Counted from the first letter of the stretch, positions 1 to 9,507 are shown. The stretch is DNA of 64,000 nucleotides from Bacillota bacterium (GCA_021769885.1 JAETSA010000014.1:1-64000), one strand, 5' to 3'. Program-made: numbers and translations. The notes: generated from the letters alone by a model not told the origin.

Positions 1-682
1 AGTGGGAGGGATTCCGCCGTAGTCGGCATTGTAGGAAAATCCAAAAGTTTAGATTTTCTCAAAATGCTTATCTTTTGGTCTTTGGTTCGGAATAGTGTAG
101 TGCTGGCGGTCTATCTCTTGTTTTCGGTTGCTTGCTTCCTTACCGTACATGAGCATTATGTCCGGTCACATTTCACGGTTGGAGCAGTTTGTGGAGAGCA
201 TGAACACGGTACAAAAGTTGGAAGATCTGTCGATACAGAAAGAGTCGGTCAATACGGAAGAATTTTTAGGACACCTGCGGGAATCTGCAAACATTCTCTG
301 TCAGACCAGCGGCCTCGACTGTAAATTTGACGCACCGATTACCGCCAATTCGTTATGCCTGGATGCCGGTGCAGTGATACAGGTCTATGAGAACCTTATG
401 AGCAATGCGATCCGTTTTGCTCATTCAAAGGTCACGATCCAATGCGAGTATAACGTCGGTTCTTTCTCCATTACTGTGTCCGACGATGGCAAAGGCTTTT
501 CGGATAAGGACTTGCTGAAAGCCGATAAGCCCTATTACTGCGGCGAAGCTCAGAAGCAAGAGTATCACTTTGGACTTGGTCTGCATATCTGCCGGACACT
601 CTGCGAAAAACACGGCGGACGATTGAAATTAGAAAATGCTCCACAAGGCGGAGCGAGAATAACGGCATGGTTTTCCGTGTAA
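1..682 (+). pseudogene. Sensor histidine kinase remnant (membrane segment and ATPase domain in different frames)
   Basis: Frame 2 from about 128 to 682 encodes the end of the second dimerization helix (ISRLEQFVE) and a complete HATPase_c domain: N box ENLMSNA, G1 box DDGKGF and G2 box FGLGLHI. The phosphoacceptor H box is absent. Frame 1 is open from position 1 and encodes a hydrophobic segment (FWSLVRNSVVLAVYLLF) that would suit a sensor membrane helix, but it is out of frame with the kinase part. I infer an internal deletion or frameshift that removed the H box. It probably once controlled the ABC exporter downstream. The gene is also cut at the left window edge, so part of the damage judgement is uncertain. 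Confidence 0.65.
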
Positions 683-748
683 TAAAACAGCGGCGATCTG
701 TCAAAGTACAAGTTACCGTTGTTTTTACAAAAATCCAGCTTTTGAGTA

Positions 749-1711
749 ATGAAAATAGCATATTGGTCCAACAGCGACTATGTAGATGAAAACGGCACGA
801 TAGTTAATTATGGCGAGCGTCTTCACCGTATGAACATAGACGGAACAGAACATGAGGTGGTGCAGGAGTTGGATTTTGAACCCGGTGGTGATACGAGTAA
901 TTTTCTCACTAAACCGATCATTCATCGGGGCATTGTTTACTTCTGTTATAGCGGGTACTTATATGCGGTTACTCTTGGTGATGATATTGAAAATGCTATG
1001 TGCATTTACGGTGAGGAAATCATCGACGATGGAAGCCATATTATAAATCCCAACGAAATGTATTATGAATTGTGGGCTGACGGAGATATGGTTTACTTTA
1101 TGGCAAAGAACGTAAAGCAATCCAACGGAACATATAAAGATACGCTTTATTCTTACGACCCGCAAAATGAAAAGCTGACAAAGGTATGGCAAGTTCCCGA
1201 CAAATCCGAGGTCGGAACGTGGAGTACAACGGGCGTGAGTGTTAGCTCGTGGTATGTTTCGGGAGGTTACATTTACTATTATTTGTCAGGAAATGATCTA
1301 TGGTATGCTGACCTCTCCACAGGTAAAAATGCAAAACTTGCCGATGTGGATTTAAGTGCGGGAGAAGCAATATTTTCATCAGAGTACATCGTTATAATGC
1401 AGAAAGAAGTATGGGGACAAGACTTGATCAGCGGAGGTGCCGCTGTCAAAGGCGGCGATAAGCTTTATGTATATGATTACAGCGGAGAACTTGTAAAAGA
1501 AATATCATTGAAACAAATCTACGATGATAGTGTTAATGTTTCTGATGTGTATTTGCTTTGGATAGATGATAATCAAGTATTTATGCTTGCTGATGCAACA
1601 GTAAATCCTACAGACCCCTCTATTACGCATACTACTTTGGTATATCGTATGTATAAAGCAGATATTGAAAGTGGAACGGTAACAAAAGCGGGTTGGTCAG
1701 ACGGAGAATAA
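749..1711 (+). CDS. Beta-propeller-like (DUF5050-type) protein, probably N-terminally truncated
   Basis: The 320-residue product contains repeated YY/YF-rich strands of the kind found in extracellular propellers that read like (I/V)YY..N...LYR...DG, for example the N-terminal block with GERLHRMNIDGTEH and later DTLYSYDPQNEKL. Proteins of this type normally carry a signal peptide or lipobox; here the frame opens inside the first blade, directly after an in-frame TGA at 743-745, and no good ribosome binding site precedes ATG 749. I infer loss of the 5' end. It lies between the kinase remnant and the ABC ATPase and its stop codon overlaps the ATPase ribosome binding site. Function unknown. Confidence 0.55.
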   Translation: MKIAYWSNSDYVDENGTIVNYGERLHRMNIDGTEHEVVQELDFEPGGDTSNFLTKPIIHRGIVYFCYSGYLYAVTLGDDIENAMCIYGEEIIDDGSHIINPNEMYYELWADGDMVYFMAKNVKQSNGTYKDTLYSYDPQNEKLTKVWQVPDKSEVGTWSTTGVSVSSWYVSGGYIYYYLSGNDLWYADLSTGKNAKLADVDLSAGEAIFSSEYIVIMQKEVWGQDLISGGAAVKGGDKLYVYDYSGELVKEISLKQIYDDSVNVSDVYLLWIDDNQVFMLADATVNPTDPSITHTTLVYRMYKADIESGTVTKAGWSDGE

Positions 1712-1725
1712 GGAGGTCGCATATC

Positions 1726-2589
1726 GTGCAATTAGAACTTATTGATTTAACCAAACGATATGGGGACTTCGTAGCTCTCGACCACTTGAACATCACTTTT
1801 ACGGCGGGTATTTATGGAATCCTCGGTGCAAACGGTGCGGGAAAAAGCACGATGATGAATTTGCTGACCGATAACATATCCCGAAGCAATGGGAAAATCC
1901 TGTATGATGGTACAGATATTTTGAAACTGGGCAAAGACTTCCGCAAGATACTCGGCTATATGCCCCAGCAGCAGGGATTTTACGAACACATGACAGCGCA
2001 GACATTCCTTTACTATATGGCAGATCTAAAGGGTATACCGAAAAGGCAGGCAGCACAGGAAATTGACGATCTGCTGGATGCAACTAACCTTTCGGATGTC
2101 CGGCATAAGAAGTTGGGTGGCTATTCCGGTGGTATGAAACAGCGTGTGCTACTGGCACAGGCACTTTTAGGAGATCCCAAGGTGGTTATCTTGGACGAGC
2201 CAACTGCCGGGCTTGATCCGAAAGAGCGCATCCGTATCCGTAACTTTATTTCTGCTATGTCACGGAACCGCATCATTCTGCTGGCTACCCATATCGTCAG
2301 CGATATTGAATCCATATCTGATCAAATTTTGATGATGAAAAAAGGTCAAATGGTTGGTATGGGTACTCCGGGCGAACTGATCGAAAGTGTTGCGGACAAG
2401 GTAAAAGAAATGTCTTGTTCCCCGGAAGAGCTGGATCGAGTGCAGGAACAGTACAAAGTAGGCAACATCTTCCAGCGCCATGGCGAAACATGGGTACGTA
2501 TCATTGGCGACAATCTTTCCACAGAGGGACAGTATGTAGAGGATCACTTATCTTTGGAAGATGTGTACCTGTACTACCTCGGAGAGTAG
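1726..2589 (+). CDS. ABC transporter ATP-binding protein
   Basis: The 287-residue ATPase has Walker A GANGAGKST, Q-loop YMPQQQ, signature YSGGMKQRV, Walker B VVILDEPTAGLDP and the switch histidine in LLATHI. The start is GTG 1726, eight bases after a strong AGGAGG; the longer open frame begins inside the upstream gene and is not supported. A C-terminal extension after residue ~210 resembles the accessory region of bacteriocin-immunity and exporter ATPases (family knowledge). It is followed eight bases later by the permease gene and should energise it. Substrate unknown; a role in export of, or resistance to, a peptide antibiotic is inferred from the neighbouring two-component remnant. Confidence 0.9.
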   Translation: MQLELIDLTKRYGDFVALDHLNITFTAGIYGILGANGAGKSTMMNLLTDNISRSNGKILYDGTDILKLGKDFRKILGYMPQQQGFYEHMTAQTFLYYMADLKGIPKRQAAQEIDDLLDATNLSDVRHKKLGGYSGGMKQRVLLAQALLGDPKVVILDEPTAGLDPKERIRIRNFISAMSRNRIILLATHIVSDIESISDQILMMKKGQMVGMGTPGELIESVADKVKEMSCSPEELDRVQEQYKVGNIFQRHGETWVRIIGDNLSTEGQYVEDHLSLEDVYLYYLGE

Positions 2590-2596
2590 GTGCGCT

Positions 2597-5074
2597 ATGG
2601 CTGAATGGAAACGAATTTTTCGCAACCGCCGTCTGTGCGCTGGTCTGCTTGTCATCCTGCTGCTGAACGGTTTTTTGTTTCTGCGAGAACAGAAGGCTCA
2701 GGATTACGGAATTGATGGAACGATCCCTGCCTTTTCGTTTTCGTTGAACATTGGTGAGGGTGGTTACGAAGTTGCTCAGGAAACCGTGGACAGCATGGAT
2801 GGGTATAACCGGTATCTGCAATGGCTGGAGGATTATAAAGACCTTCCCCTTGCAGAATCCTTACCCAAACTGGAAAAGGAAAAAGAACGGTTGACCACAA
2901 TCCTGCAAATCTACGAGATGCTGGAAAACGATAGCGAAATGTTCCTGTCGGACTCTTTGGAGCAATACCGTGCTGAACAGCCGGAATTGGTACAGCAAAT
3001 TGAAAATGGTGAGCTTGATCTGTACGAGGTGCATTTGGACTATGCGGCTGTCAACCATTTATTGAAGCAAGTGCAGTATTTGGATGGCTATGACGATTAT
3101 CTGAACACCATCCGGGCAAACAAGGACAAAATGCTGTCATTCTCTATTTTCAATGACCCTGATAGTTTCTCCGGGCGAAACATCATCCTAACCGCAGAGG
3201 AATTTCAAGCATTGGAGGGCATTTCGCTTACCCTCGGCGCAGATGGAGCCATATCTGCATTCATGGACTTCGCCATAACCGATTACCTCCTGCTGGCTGT
3301 GCTGATGTTGATTTGCATCTCATTTCTGGACGAGCGCAAGAAAGGGTTATGGAGTGTCGTTCATGCAGCACCGAATGGCAGACTGCGGCTGGCTTTACAA
3401 AGAACGGGCATCCTGCTTGGTGTGTCTGCCATCAGTGTGTTGCTGTTATGCGGCTCAAACCTGTTGCTTGGCTTTTCCGTTTACGGCGGAATGGACGATT
3501 TGGGACGGGCGGTACAGTCTGTGGAGCTGCTTGGCAAAATGCCGCTGGTATGCTCCGTGGGGCAATTCCTGCTGATGTACCTGTTATTTAAGATCGGAGC
3601 AACCTTCCTTGTGGCGCTCCTGTTATGGCTGATCTTCACAGCGATCAACAATGTGAAATACACCATCATGGCGGCTGCGAGTGTACTCGTGGTGGAATAC
3701 AGCCTTTACAGCTTCCTGCCGGTGCAGAGTGGTCTCAATCTACTCAAATATTTCAATATCTTTACCTATATCAGCCTGTCCGACCTATACACGAACTACT
3801 TGAACATTGACCTGTTTGGGTATCCTGTGGGTATTCGGGCAGTATCACAGTATGCGTGTCTGCCGCTGATCCTGTTACTGGCTGTGGTGTGCATCATAAT
3901 TCATTGCCGCAAACGCCCAGCAGCCGGAAAAGACCTTCTTGGATGGTTTGTATATGGCATAAACCATATTGTAGACAGGTTTCTCCGCCGATTCCACCTA
4001 TTAGGAATGGAGTTTCACAAAACACTCTCCATTCAAAAAGGTGTTGTTATCTTGTTGCTGTTTCTCTATTTGCTATCGGGTCTGTCCTTCACTGTGACAA
4101 TTCCTGTAACAGATCAGACCGATGCCGCCGCAAGGCAATACACCTCTGAACTGGCGGGAGCAATCACGGACGATACCTTCCGGCGAATAGATGAAATCCA
4201 AACGGAGTTAGACAATACGCTTGCCGCCTATGAGCAGGCATTACTCAAGTACGAAAGCGGCGAAATGGAATATCCGCAGTATGATGTGTATGCCCGTGAA
4301 GCGGAAGCTGCGAGAATCAAAAGTACCGGGCTCAGCGTTGTCCGACAGCGAGCTGAGGAACTGCGTTCCCTCGGAGACGAAAAAGGCTTTGCTCCGTGGC
4401 TCATTGAGGAGAGCCCCTATAAAGGCACCTATGGCAATGAAGCAAGAGTAAATCAGCAGAGTGCTGCTTTGGTCGCTATGTTGACAGTTGTTCTGCTTCT
4501 TGCCGGTTCCTTTGCCTATGAAACACAGTCCGGTATGACCTATCTTCTGGCCTCTACTCAGCGGGGCCGAAAAACACTACTCCGAAGAAAGGTCGGTATG
4601 GCAGCGATCCTTACAACAATCGTTTGGGCAGTTACCTATGGATTGGAGTTTCATGCGTTCCTCGGTGTCTGTGACACTGGCACCTTTACTGCATCGGTGC
4701 AGAATCTTTCTATGCTGGAGAATTTTCCGATTCAGTGTAGTATTGCAGTTTTTCTTGTCGGACTGTATTTGTTCCGCTGGCTGGCGTTGTTCACCTGTGC
4801 CATGCTGACAATGCTGATTTCATCATTTATGAAGCGTATGGAAACGGCTTACATTGCTACCTGCGGTGTAATACTTCTACCTTCAGTATTGTACCTCTAT
4901 TTGGACTTAGAGCCGCTGAAATACCTGTCATTAGCGTTGCTTGTAGAGGCTATGCCCGTACTGATTGATTTAAGCAGTAAAGGAATTTCAATATTTATTG
5001 TACTCATTTTGCTTCTGGCTTTAGCAATTTTGTCTGGATGCGTATTGCGGAGAAAAACAAAAGCTGCAACATAA
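2597..5074 (+). CDS. Large ABC-2-type permease with two permease-like halves
   Basis: The product (825 residues from ATG 2597) has a first membrane helix at ~15-32, a long charged extracellular segment, a cluster of helices at ~220-480, then the same layout again: helix at ~500-520, a Glu/Ala-rich extracellular segment (~530-620) and a second helix cluster to the C terminus. This suggests two ABC-2 permease units joined in one chain. It would form the membrane part of the exporter with the ATPase upstream. The ribosome binding site lies in GGAGAGTAGG. A perfect hairpin at 5162-5195 ends the transcript. Confidence 0.8.
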   Translation: MAEWKRIFRNRRLCAGLLVILLLNGFLFLREQKAQDYGIDGTIPAFSFSLNIGEGGYEVAQETVDSMDGYNRYLQWLEDYKDLPLAESLPKLEKEKERLTTILQIYEMLENDSEMFLSDSLEQYRAEQPELVQQIENGELDLYEVHLDYAAVNHLLKQVQYLDGYDDYLNTIRANKDKMLSFSIFNDPDSFSGRNIILTAEEFQALEGISLTLGADGAISAFMDFAITDYLLLAVLMLICISFLDERKKGLWSVVHAAPNGRLRLALQRTGILLGVSAISVLLLCGSNLLLGFSVYGGMDDLGRAVQSVELLGKMPLVCSVGQFLLMYLLFKIGATFLVALLLWLIFTAINNVKYTIMAAASVLVVEYSLYSFLPVQSGLNLLKYFNIFTYISLSDLYTNYLNIDLFGYPVGIRAVSQYACLPLILLLAVVCIIIHCRKRPAAGKDLLGWFVYGINHIVDRFLRRFHLLGMEFHKTLSIQKGVVILLLFLYLLSGLSFTVTIPVTDQTDAAARQYTSELAGAITDDTFRRIDEIQTELDNTLAAYEQALLKYESGEMEYPQYDVYAREAEAARIKSTGLSVVRQRAEELRSLGDEKGFAPWLIEESPYKGTYGNEARVNQQSAALVAMLTVVLLLAGSFAYETQSGMTYLLASTQRGRKTLLRRKVGMAAILTTIVWAVTYGLEFHAFLGVCDTGTFTASVQNLSMLENFPIQCSIAVFLVGLYLFRWLALFTCAMLTMLISSFMKRMETAYIATCGVILLPSVLYLYLDLEPLKYLSLALLVEAMPVLIDLSSKGISIFIVLILLLALAILSGCVLRRKTKAAT

Positions 5075-5161
5075 CATATTTTTAATATGACAACATTCGA
5101 CGAAATACTAAGGAATAAATTGGTGGGATTTTGTTGTAGAGAAAACGAATATGTAATATTA

Positions 5162-5195
5162 AAAGGCGTCACAGAAACTTTTCTGTGACGCCTTT
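5162..5195. terminator. Bidirectional terminator between convergent genes
   Basis: A perfect 15-bp stem (AAAGGCGTCACAGAA and its complement) with a short loop, A-rich before and T-rich after, lies between the permease and the leftward XRE operon and can serve both. Confidence 0.85.
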
Positions 5196-5200
5196 ACTGA

Positions 5201-5797
5201 TCATGTATTCGTTTTGAATGCTAACCATTTAGCCCCGTAGGTATCAATTGCGAATCTGTTTCCGTGGTTGTTTTCAACCCAATGTTCGTAAACGCGATAA
5301 GTTCCGCGCAGCTGCTCTCTGAGCTCTGCATCGTGAGAGATCGGTTCAAGCCATATCTCATTGTAGTTGCCCAGTTCTTTTTTATTCAGCGGCTTTGTAT
5401 CCGGAAGAGCTGCCTCATAGAATGGAGGCTGTGCTGCGTAGACTGATCCGGCATTGTCAAATGGGACCGTAGACCCATCCAGACGGACCACAACATTTTT
5501 AACTGAGTCTACGAGAACCCAACCAAAGTCAGATGACCATACAGACTTGCCGTGATAGATTTTCAGCAGATCCAGAGAAAGTGGAAGAGATGTTACTGTG
5601 CTTGGATTTCCTCTGCCGAGAAGATAGTCTGTTGATACTTTATACAGATCTGCCATTGCTTCTAAGCTTTCTATGGAAGGAGTTTTCCTTTCAGCTTCCC
5701 AGGCGCCCAGTGTGGATGGAGATACGTCAAGTTTAGCTGCAGCATCCTTAGCCATTAGCTTTTGTGCCTTACGAGCATTTTTATATTGTCGTGCCAT
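5201..5797 (-). CDS. XRE-family transcriptional regulator
   Basis: Residues ~1-60 of this 198-residue protein form a helix-turn-helix of the Cro/CI type (AAAKLDVSPSTLGAWEAERKT, then a LYKVSTDYLLGR ending typical of Firmicute XRE proteins). The C-terminal ~130 residues are not recognised; they contain aromatic-rich segments. ATG 5797 is preceded by GGTGGTGGGG. It is the last gene of a leftward three-gene operon (excisionase-like, AlbA_2/ATPase, XRE), 21 bases after its neighbour. Probably a regulator of the element. Confidence 0.8.
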   Translation of the reverse strand: MARQYKNARKAQKLMAKDAAAKLDVSPSTLGAWEAERKTPSIESLEAMADLYKVSTDYLLGRGNPSTVTSLPLSLDLLKIYHGKSVWSSDFGWVLVDSVKNVVVRLDGSTVPFDNAGSVYAAQPPFYEAALPDTKPLNKKELGNYNEIWLEPISHDAELREQLRGTYRVYEHWVENNHGNRFAIDTYGAKWLAFKTNT

Positions 5798-5818
5798 AGC
5801 ATCCCCACCACCTTTTCT

Positions 5819-7309
5819 TTATTTTAATATGATCCACTTTCCACTTTTGAAAGAACCTTCACGAACTATGAATCCCTTTTCCTTCAAACTTTTAATAGCT
5901 CGCTCTACAGTCGGCTTGGATACACCGATAATCTCGGCAAGTTTTGCTGCCGTTAATGAAGGCATCTTGGAAAGCTCATGGTACACTTTGGCTTCCTTAT
6001 CATTCAAACCGCTGTTTTCACCATCATTTACACCATCATTTACACCATCAGGATGATGGAGAAAATCAGGATGAATAAGAAGGGTGGTGGAGAAAGATAA
6101 GCGTTCCGGATCTGTTTCAAAAATAGGTTTCGGGGAACCGTTTCTTTCAAGAGCATTGAGGATTTTTCGGAAACCGGTATTACGTCCCTCTGTAAGATGC
6201 ATTTCCTTCAGGAATTCGCCAATACGTCTGTTTCTGTATCTACGGTTAAAGACATGATACGTTCTTAACCCTTCGTCTGTGATGGAACGGTCCGCACCTG
6301 GATGACTTACGATTTCAATTCGGTCTGGGAGTACACGTACCTCTATCGGTTCACGCACATCGTAGCCCTTGTGATAAACGGCGTTTGACAGGGCTTCTTC
6401 AATTGCTGCATACGGATAATTGAAGTGGCGTTTCGCCTCAGCAACATTCGGCAGTTTCAAAACGTGCTCTTGGATAACACTGTTCTGGATATACTGTAAT
6501 GCCTCTCTAAGCTGTTGATGCAAAGGTCCCTTGAATGTCTTCTCAATGATCCTATCACCACCGAGGTCATCAGGGAACTGTACTACATCAATCTGTGCGT
6601 ATGGGAAAAAGCGTTCCGGATTAAAGCTGAAAAACATCAGACCGACATTCTTAGGTTTCGTGTATTCCGGCAGCGAGTTGACGATATTCATACTCTTGCA
6701 GAGATCCACGAAATCCATCTTTTTAGAAGCTTCATAAAGAGAGCTTCCAACCTCCTTCAGATAGCTCTGAATTAGGGTGATATTAAGATCAGTAATATCG
6801 GCTTCGTGATTTACACGATCATCAAAAGGCACATTGTTTGCCAATGCAAAAAGATCTCGAATCTCTTCCTGTGTTGGCGAAATTGTACTTGCCATTTTAC
6901 GAATATAGTAAATGCGTTCCTTATTATCCTTGCTCATGGTTTTAGGAGAAGAATAAGGACGGACACTTCCACCAGGAGCCCACACAACGATGAATTTCTT
7001 GCCGACATAGTCTACAACCTCTGTTATAGGCATGTACTCAGGCTGGATAAGTTTGCATTTGTTAAGCATATCCTTTAGATATCCATCAATTTTATCCGGA
7101 GATACTCCCAAAAGCGTGTCCGGCTCACCATTGTCTTTGTTTTTGACGCCGATGACTAAATAGCCGCCGCCCCAGTTGTCAATATCATTTGCGAATGCAC
7201 AAATTGTCTTTAGTGATGCTTCAGGATCCCAGGTTTCCTTAAATTCAATTCTTGCCCACTCAACTACATCTCCGGACAAGAGAGTTTTTATATTAGTTGG
7301 TATTGCCAT
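5819..7309 (-). CDS. AlbA_2/Schlafen-type putative transcriptional regulator with ATPase and winged-helix domains
   Basis: This 496-residue protein has an N-terminal AlbA_2 domain (EFKETWDPEASLKTICAFAND, then GGGYLVIGV), a middle HATPase_c_4-like segment (AIEEALSNAVYHKGYD, with LPDRIEI) and a C-terminal winged helix (TAAKLAEIIGVSKPTVERAI). The linker carries the repeated tripeptide-like run DGVNDGVNDGEN. The family is often annotated RecG-like helicase, but no helicase motifs are present. ATG 7309 with GAGGTG seven bases upstream is preferred over TTG 7315. It overlaps the end of the excisionase-like gene by 17 bases, indicating translational coupling. Confidence 0.85.
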   Translation of the reverse strand: MAIPTNIKTLLSGDVVEWARIEFKETWDPEASLKTICAFANDIDNWGGGYLVIGVKNKDNGEPDTLLGVSPDKIDGYLKDMLNKCKLIQPEYMPITEVVDYVGKKFIVVWAPGGSVRPYSSPKTMSKDNKERIYYIRKMASTISPTQEEIRDLFALANNVPFDDRVNHEADITDLNITLIQSYLKEVGSSLYEASKKMDFVDLCKSMNIVNSLPEYTKPKNVGLMFFSFNPERFFPYAQIDVVQFPDDLGGDRIIEKTFKGPLHQQLREALQYIQNSVIQEHVLKLPNVAEAKRHFNYPYAAIEEALSNAVYHKGYDVREPIEVRVLPDRIEIVSHPGADRSITDEGLRTYHVFNRRYRNRRIGEFLKEMHLTEGRNTGFRKILNALERNGSPKPIFETDPERLSFSTTLLIHPDFLHHPDGVNDGVNDGENSGLNDKEAKVYHELSKMPSLTAAKLAEIIGVSKPTVERAIKSLKEKGFIVREGSFKSGKWIILK

Positions 7310-7511
7310 CGTCAATCACCTCATTATTAGACTTCATATACTTTCCGGTTTTAATTCGAGCATCTGCAGGTTTGTCTGCGTCTGCCGGAATAAGCCATGT
7401 GTTACCGACCTTTTTGACCCCGGGTATTCGTCCTTCGGAGCAAAGGGTAGCTACACGTCTATGTGACAGATTCCATTTTTCACCGGCTTCAATTGTAGAG
7501 ATGTAATCCAC
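7293..7511 (-). CDS. Small MerR/excisionase-like HTH_17 DNA-binding protein
   Basis: The 72-residue protein shows the compact winged-helix pattern EKWNLSHRRVATLCSEGRIPGV followed by the wing VGNTWLIPADADKP, typical of HTH_17 excisionase-like proteins on mobile elements. I choose GTG 7511 because AAAGGAGTG lies at the right distance; ATG 7529 would overlap that site. First gene of the leftward operon. It may act as a recombination directionality factor or as an operon regulator; the sequence alone does not decide. Confidence 0.75.
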   Translation of the reverse strand: MDYISTIEAGEKWNLSHRRVATLCSEGRIPGVKKVGNTWLIPADADKPADARIKTGKYMKSNNEVIDDGNTN

Positions 7512-7642
7512 TGCAAACACTCCTTTCAAAATCTCTATTTAATATTATATTCATTTTGAGGAATAATATCAAGACCTTTTCACGAATTCACTTTTATAAG
7601 CACTCTGATTTTGCACGTCAGACTGGGTTAGATATAATGACA

Positions 7643-7736
7643 ATTATGTTTAACCCACGAAATCAGCACGATTGGAAATGATATTTGAGTTAAACATAAT
7701 CAACATTGTTTTCCACCAAACCGAGTTAAACATAAT
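7643..7736. repeat. Three copies of GTTAAACATAAT upstream of the tyrosine recombinase
   Basis: A 12-base motif occurs at 7643-7654 (reverse orientation), 7689-7700 and 7725-7736 (forward; the last two each preceded by GA and 36 bases apart). The motif sits in the divergent control region (7530-7792) between the excisionase-like operon and the recombinase. It could be a set of binding sites for the XRE, the excisionase-like protein or the recombinase. No further gene is seen in this gap. Confidence 0.6.
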
Positions 7737-7792
7737 TTTTTCGTTGTATCCTCGCTTCCTCCTTCGTGTAATAAATGTAGGAGGCGATAAAA

Positions 7793-8626
7793 ATGTTAAC
7801 TGAATTCCAAGAGTATTTAAGAAGCATCGGCAAGTCACAGAATACAGCACTGGGATACTGTGATAAGGTTAGACTCTACTTCAAATGGTGTCTGGATAGT
7901 TTCGGAAGCGAACCGCAGCAGCTGTACCGAGCAAATGTGCTTGATTACATTTCATATATGAAGACGATTAAGCGATACAGTCCTAAGTCTGTAAATAACC
8001 ATCTGTCATCCCTGAGAAGTTTCAATGAGTACCTGATCTTCTCCGGTCGTCAGACAGAACTGGCGATCGTAAAGAATGACTTTATGAAAATCCAAACCCA
8101 GTATGCCAATCCCTGCACTGTCGAGCAGAAGGATGTAGAGGCATTCAGGCAGCGTCTGCTTGAGGGTGGCAATAAGAGAGACTTCGCCATTGTGACTCTC
8201 TATACTTATACCGGCATTCGTAGATCGGAGTGTGTTAATCTTCGACTTGACCAGGTAGATCTAATCGCAAAAGAAATCTACGTTGTCGGTAAAGGAGATA
8301 AACAAAGGACAGTTTATTTGAACGATAAAACCGTACATGCAATCCGCGAGTACCTGAAGGTGAGAAACTCAGACAGTCCGTATTTGTTTGTGAGCCGCCA
8401 GTCCGAGAAGATGGCAGCATCCCGTATCAATCAGATCTTTAACCAGTATTCTGATGTCATCACACCAAAGATGCTAAGACATTATTTTTGTAGCCACGCA
8501 CTCGATACCGGTGAATATAAGATCCACGAGGTTGCAAATCAAGCCGGTCATAGTAATGTCCAAACCACTCTGATTTATAGTAACCCGTCGGCAAGGCAGA
8601 TGAAGGAGAAGGCAAACAAACTATGA
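7793..8626 (+). CDS. XerC-like tyrosine recombinase
   Basis: The 277-residue protein has an N-terminal SAM-like core-binding domain (1-~95) and a catalytic domain with Arg in TGIRRSEC, Lys in VGKGDKQR, the LRHYF box, His in GHSNVQTT and the nucleophile Tyr in LIYSN. The first His of the usual HxLRH box is replaced by Lys (KMLRH). ATG 7793 follows TAGGAGGCG. Its stop overlaps the sortase start (ATGA). Because serine recombinases sit at the element end, this enzyme may serve inversion, multimer resolution or an older integration event rather than the present insertion. Confidence 0.9.
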   Translation: MLTEFQEYLRSIGKSQNTALGYCDKVRLYFKWCLDSFGSEPQQLYRANVLDYISYMKTIKRYSPKSVNNHLSSLRSFNEYLIFSGRQTELAIVKNDFMKIQTQYANPCTVEQKDVEAFRQRLLEGGNKRDFAIVTLYTYTGIRRSECVNLRLDQVDLIAKEIYVVGKGDKQRTVYLNDKTVHAIREYLKVRNSDSPYLFVSRQSEKMAASRINQIFNQYSDVITPKMLRHYFCSHALDTGEYKIHEVANQAGHSNVQTTLIYSNPSARQMKEKANKL

Positions 8627-9399
8627 GAAAATTTATTTCTGTCATACTGATTTTGATTTTTATATTTATTGCCGCCTTCGCAGGATATCAGATTTTCCGG
8701 GAGCATACAGAGAGGCAGGAAAGTGCTGAGTCCTATGCTGACCTGGAAGAGCTCATCTCTTTTCCCGAAGTGCCTCCTTCCGAAGAGACGGATGAGACAT
8801 TTTCATCTGAGTCTGGAGAAACCGAGAAAGTACCTGTAGGGCCCGCAGTAGATTTTGACGCACTTCTTGAAATCAATGAAGATTGTGTCGCGTGGATTTA
8901 TATTGAAGATACAGCAATCAATTATCCCGTTGTACAAGGCGCTGATAACAGTTATTACCTTAAACACCTATTTGACCGCAAGTGGAACAGTGCAGGATGC
9001 ATCTTTCTGGATTCCAGAGTGGCTTCGGATATGTCAAACCGACATAGCATCATCTATGGACATCACATGAAAAACGGGACAATGTTCTCGGGACTGACCC
9101 AGTATAAGAAGCAGCAGTATTATGATGAGCACCCGGAAGCTCTTCTTATCACTCCGAATGCAACCTACCGGATAGAGTTTTTTGCCGGCTATGTTGCCAG
9201 TGTTGAGGATTCTGCCTGGAAGATTGGATTTGAGTCTGACGAAGAATTTGAAACTTGGATTAAGGAAGCAAAGCAGCGCTCGTGGTTTGAAAGCCCCCTT
9301 TCTCCCGCAGTCACAGATAGGATTCTTACATTGTCTACCTGCAGCTATGAATTCGATAACGCGAGATTTGTTTTACACGCTATCATCATTGAAGCATAG
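8623..9399 (+). CDS. srtB: Class B sortase
   Basis: This 258-residue membrane-anchored transpeptidase has an N-terminal helix (~5-22), a Glu/Ser-rich linker to ~80 and a sortase fold with catalytic His in IIYGHHM, Cys in TLSTCSYE and Arg in DNARFVLHA. WIYIEDTAINYPVVQG is the SrtB-type start of the domain. The start overlaps the recombinase stop, so the two are translated together. No LPxTG/NPxTG-like substrate is visible in this window; substrates are expected further left in the element, where cell-surface conjugation proteins would be encoded (inference). Confidence 0.92.
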   Translation: MRKFISVILILIFIFIAAFAGYQIFREHTERQESAESYADLEELISFPEVPPSEETDETFSSESGETEKVPVGPAVDFDALLEINEDCVAWIYIEDTAINYPVVQGADNSYYLKHLFDRKWNSAGCIFLDSRVASDMSNRHSIIYGHHMKNGTMFSGLTQYKKQQYYDEHPEALLITPNATYRIEFFAGYVASVEDSAWKIGFESDEEFETWIKEAKQRSWFESPLSPAVTDRILTLSTCSYEFDNARFVLHAIIIEA

Positions 9400-9421
9400 A
9401 CTTGTAAATTCATCAAACATC

Positions 9422-9450
9422 TTGCATTTTGCGGACGCTTCTGCTATAAT
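9422..9450 (+). promoter_or_regulatory. Sigma-A-type promoter upstream of hairpin cluster
   Basis: TTGCAT at 9422-9427 and a perfect TATAAT at 9445-9450 are separated by 17 bases. Confidence 0.8.
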
Positions 9451-9507
9451 ATCTATGTTAGTATCAGATATTGCCCATCGGCAGTAACAGTTATCAGAGT
9501 TTTCACA

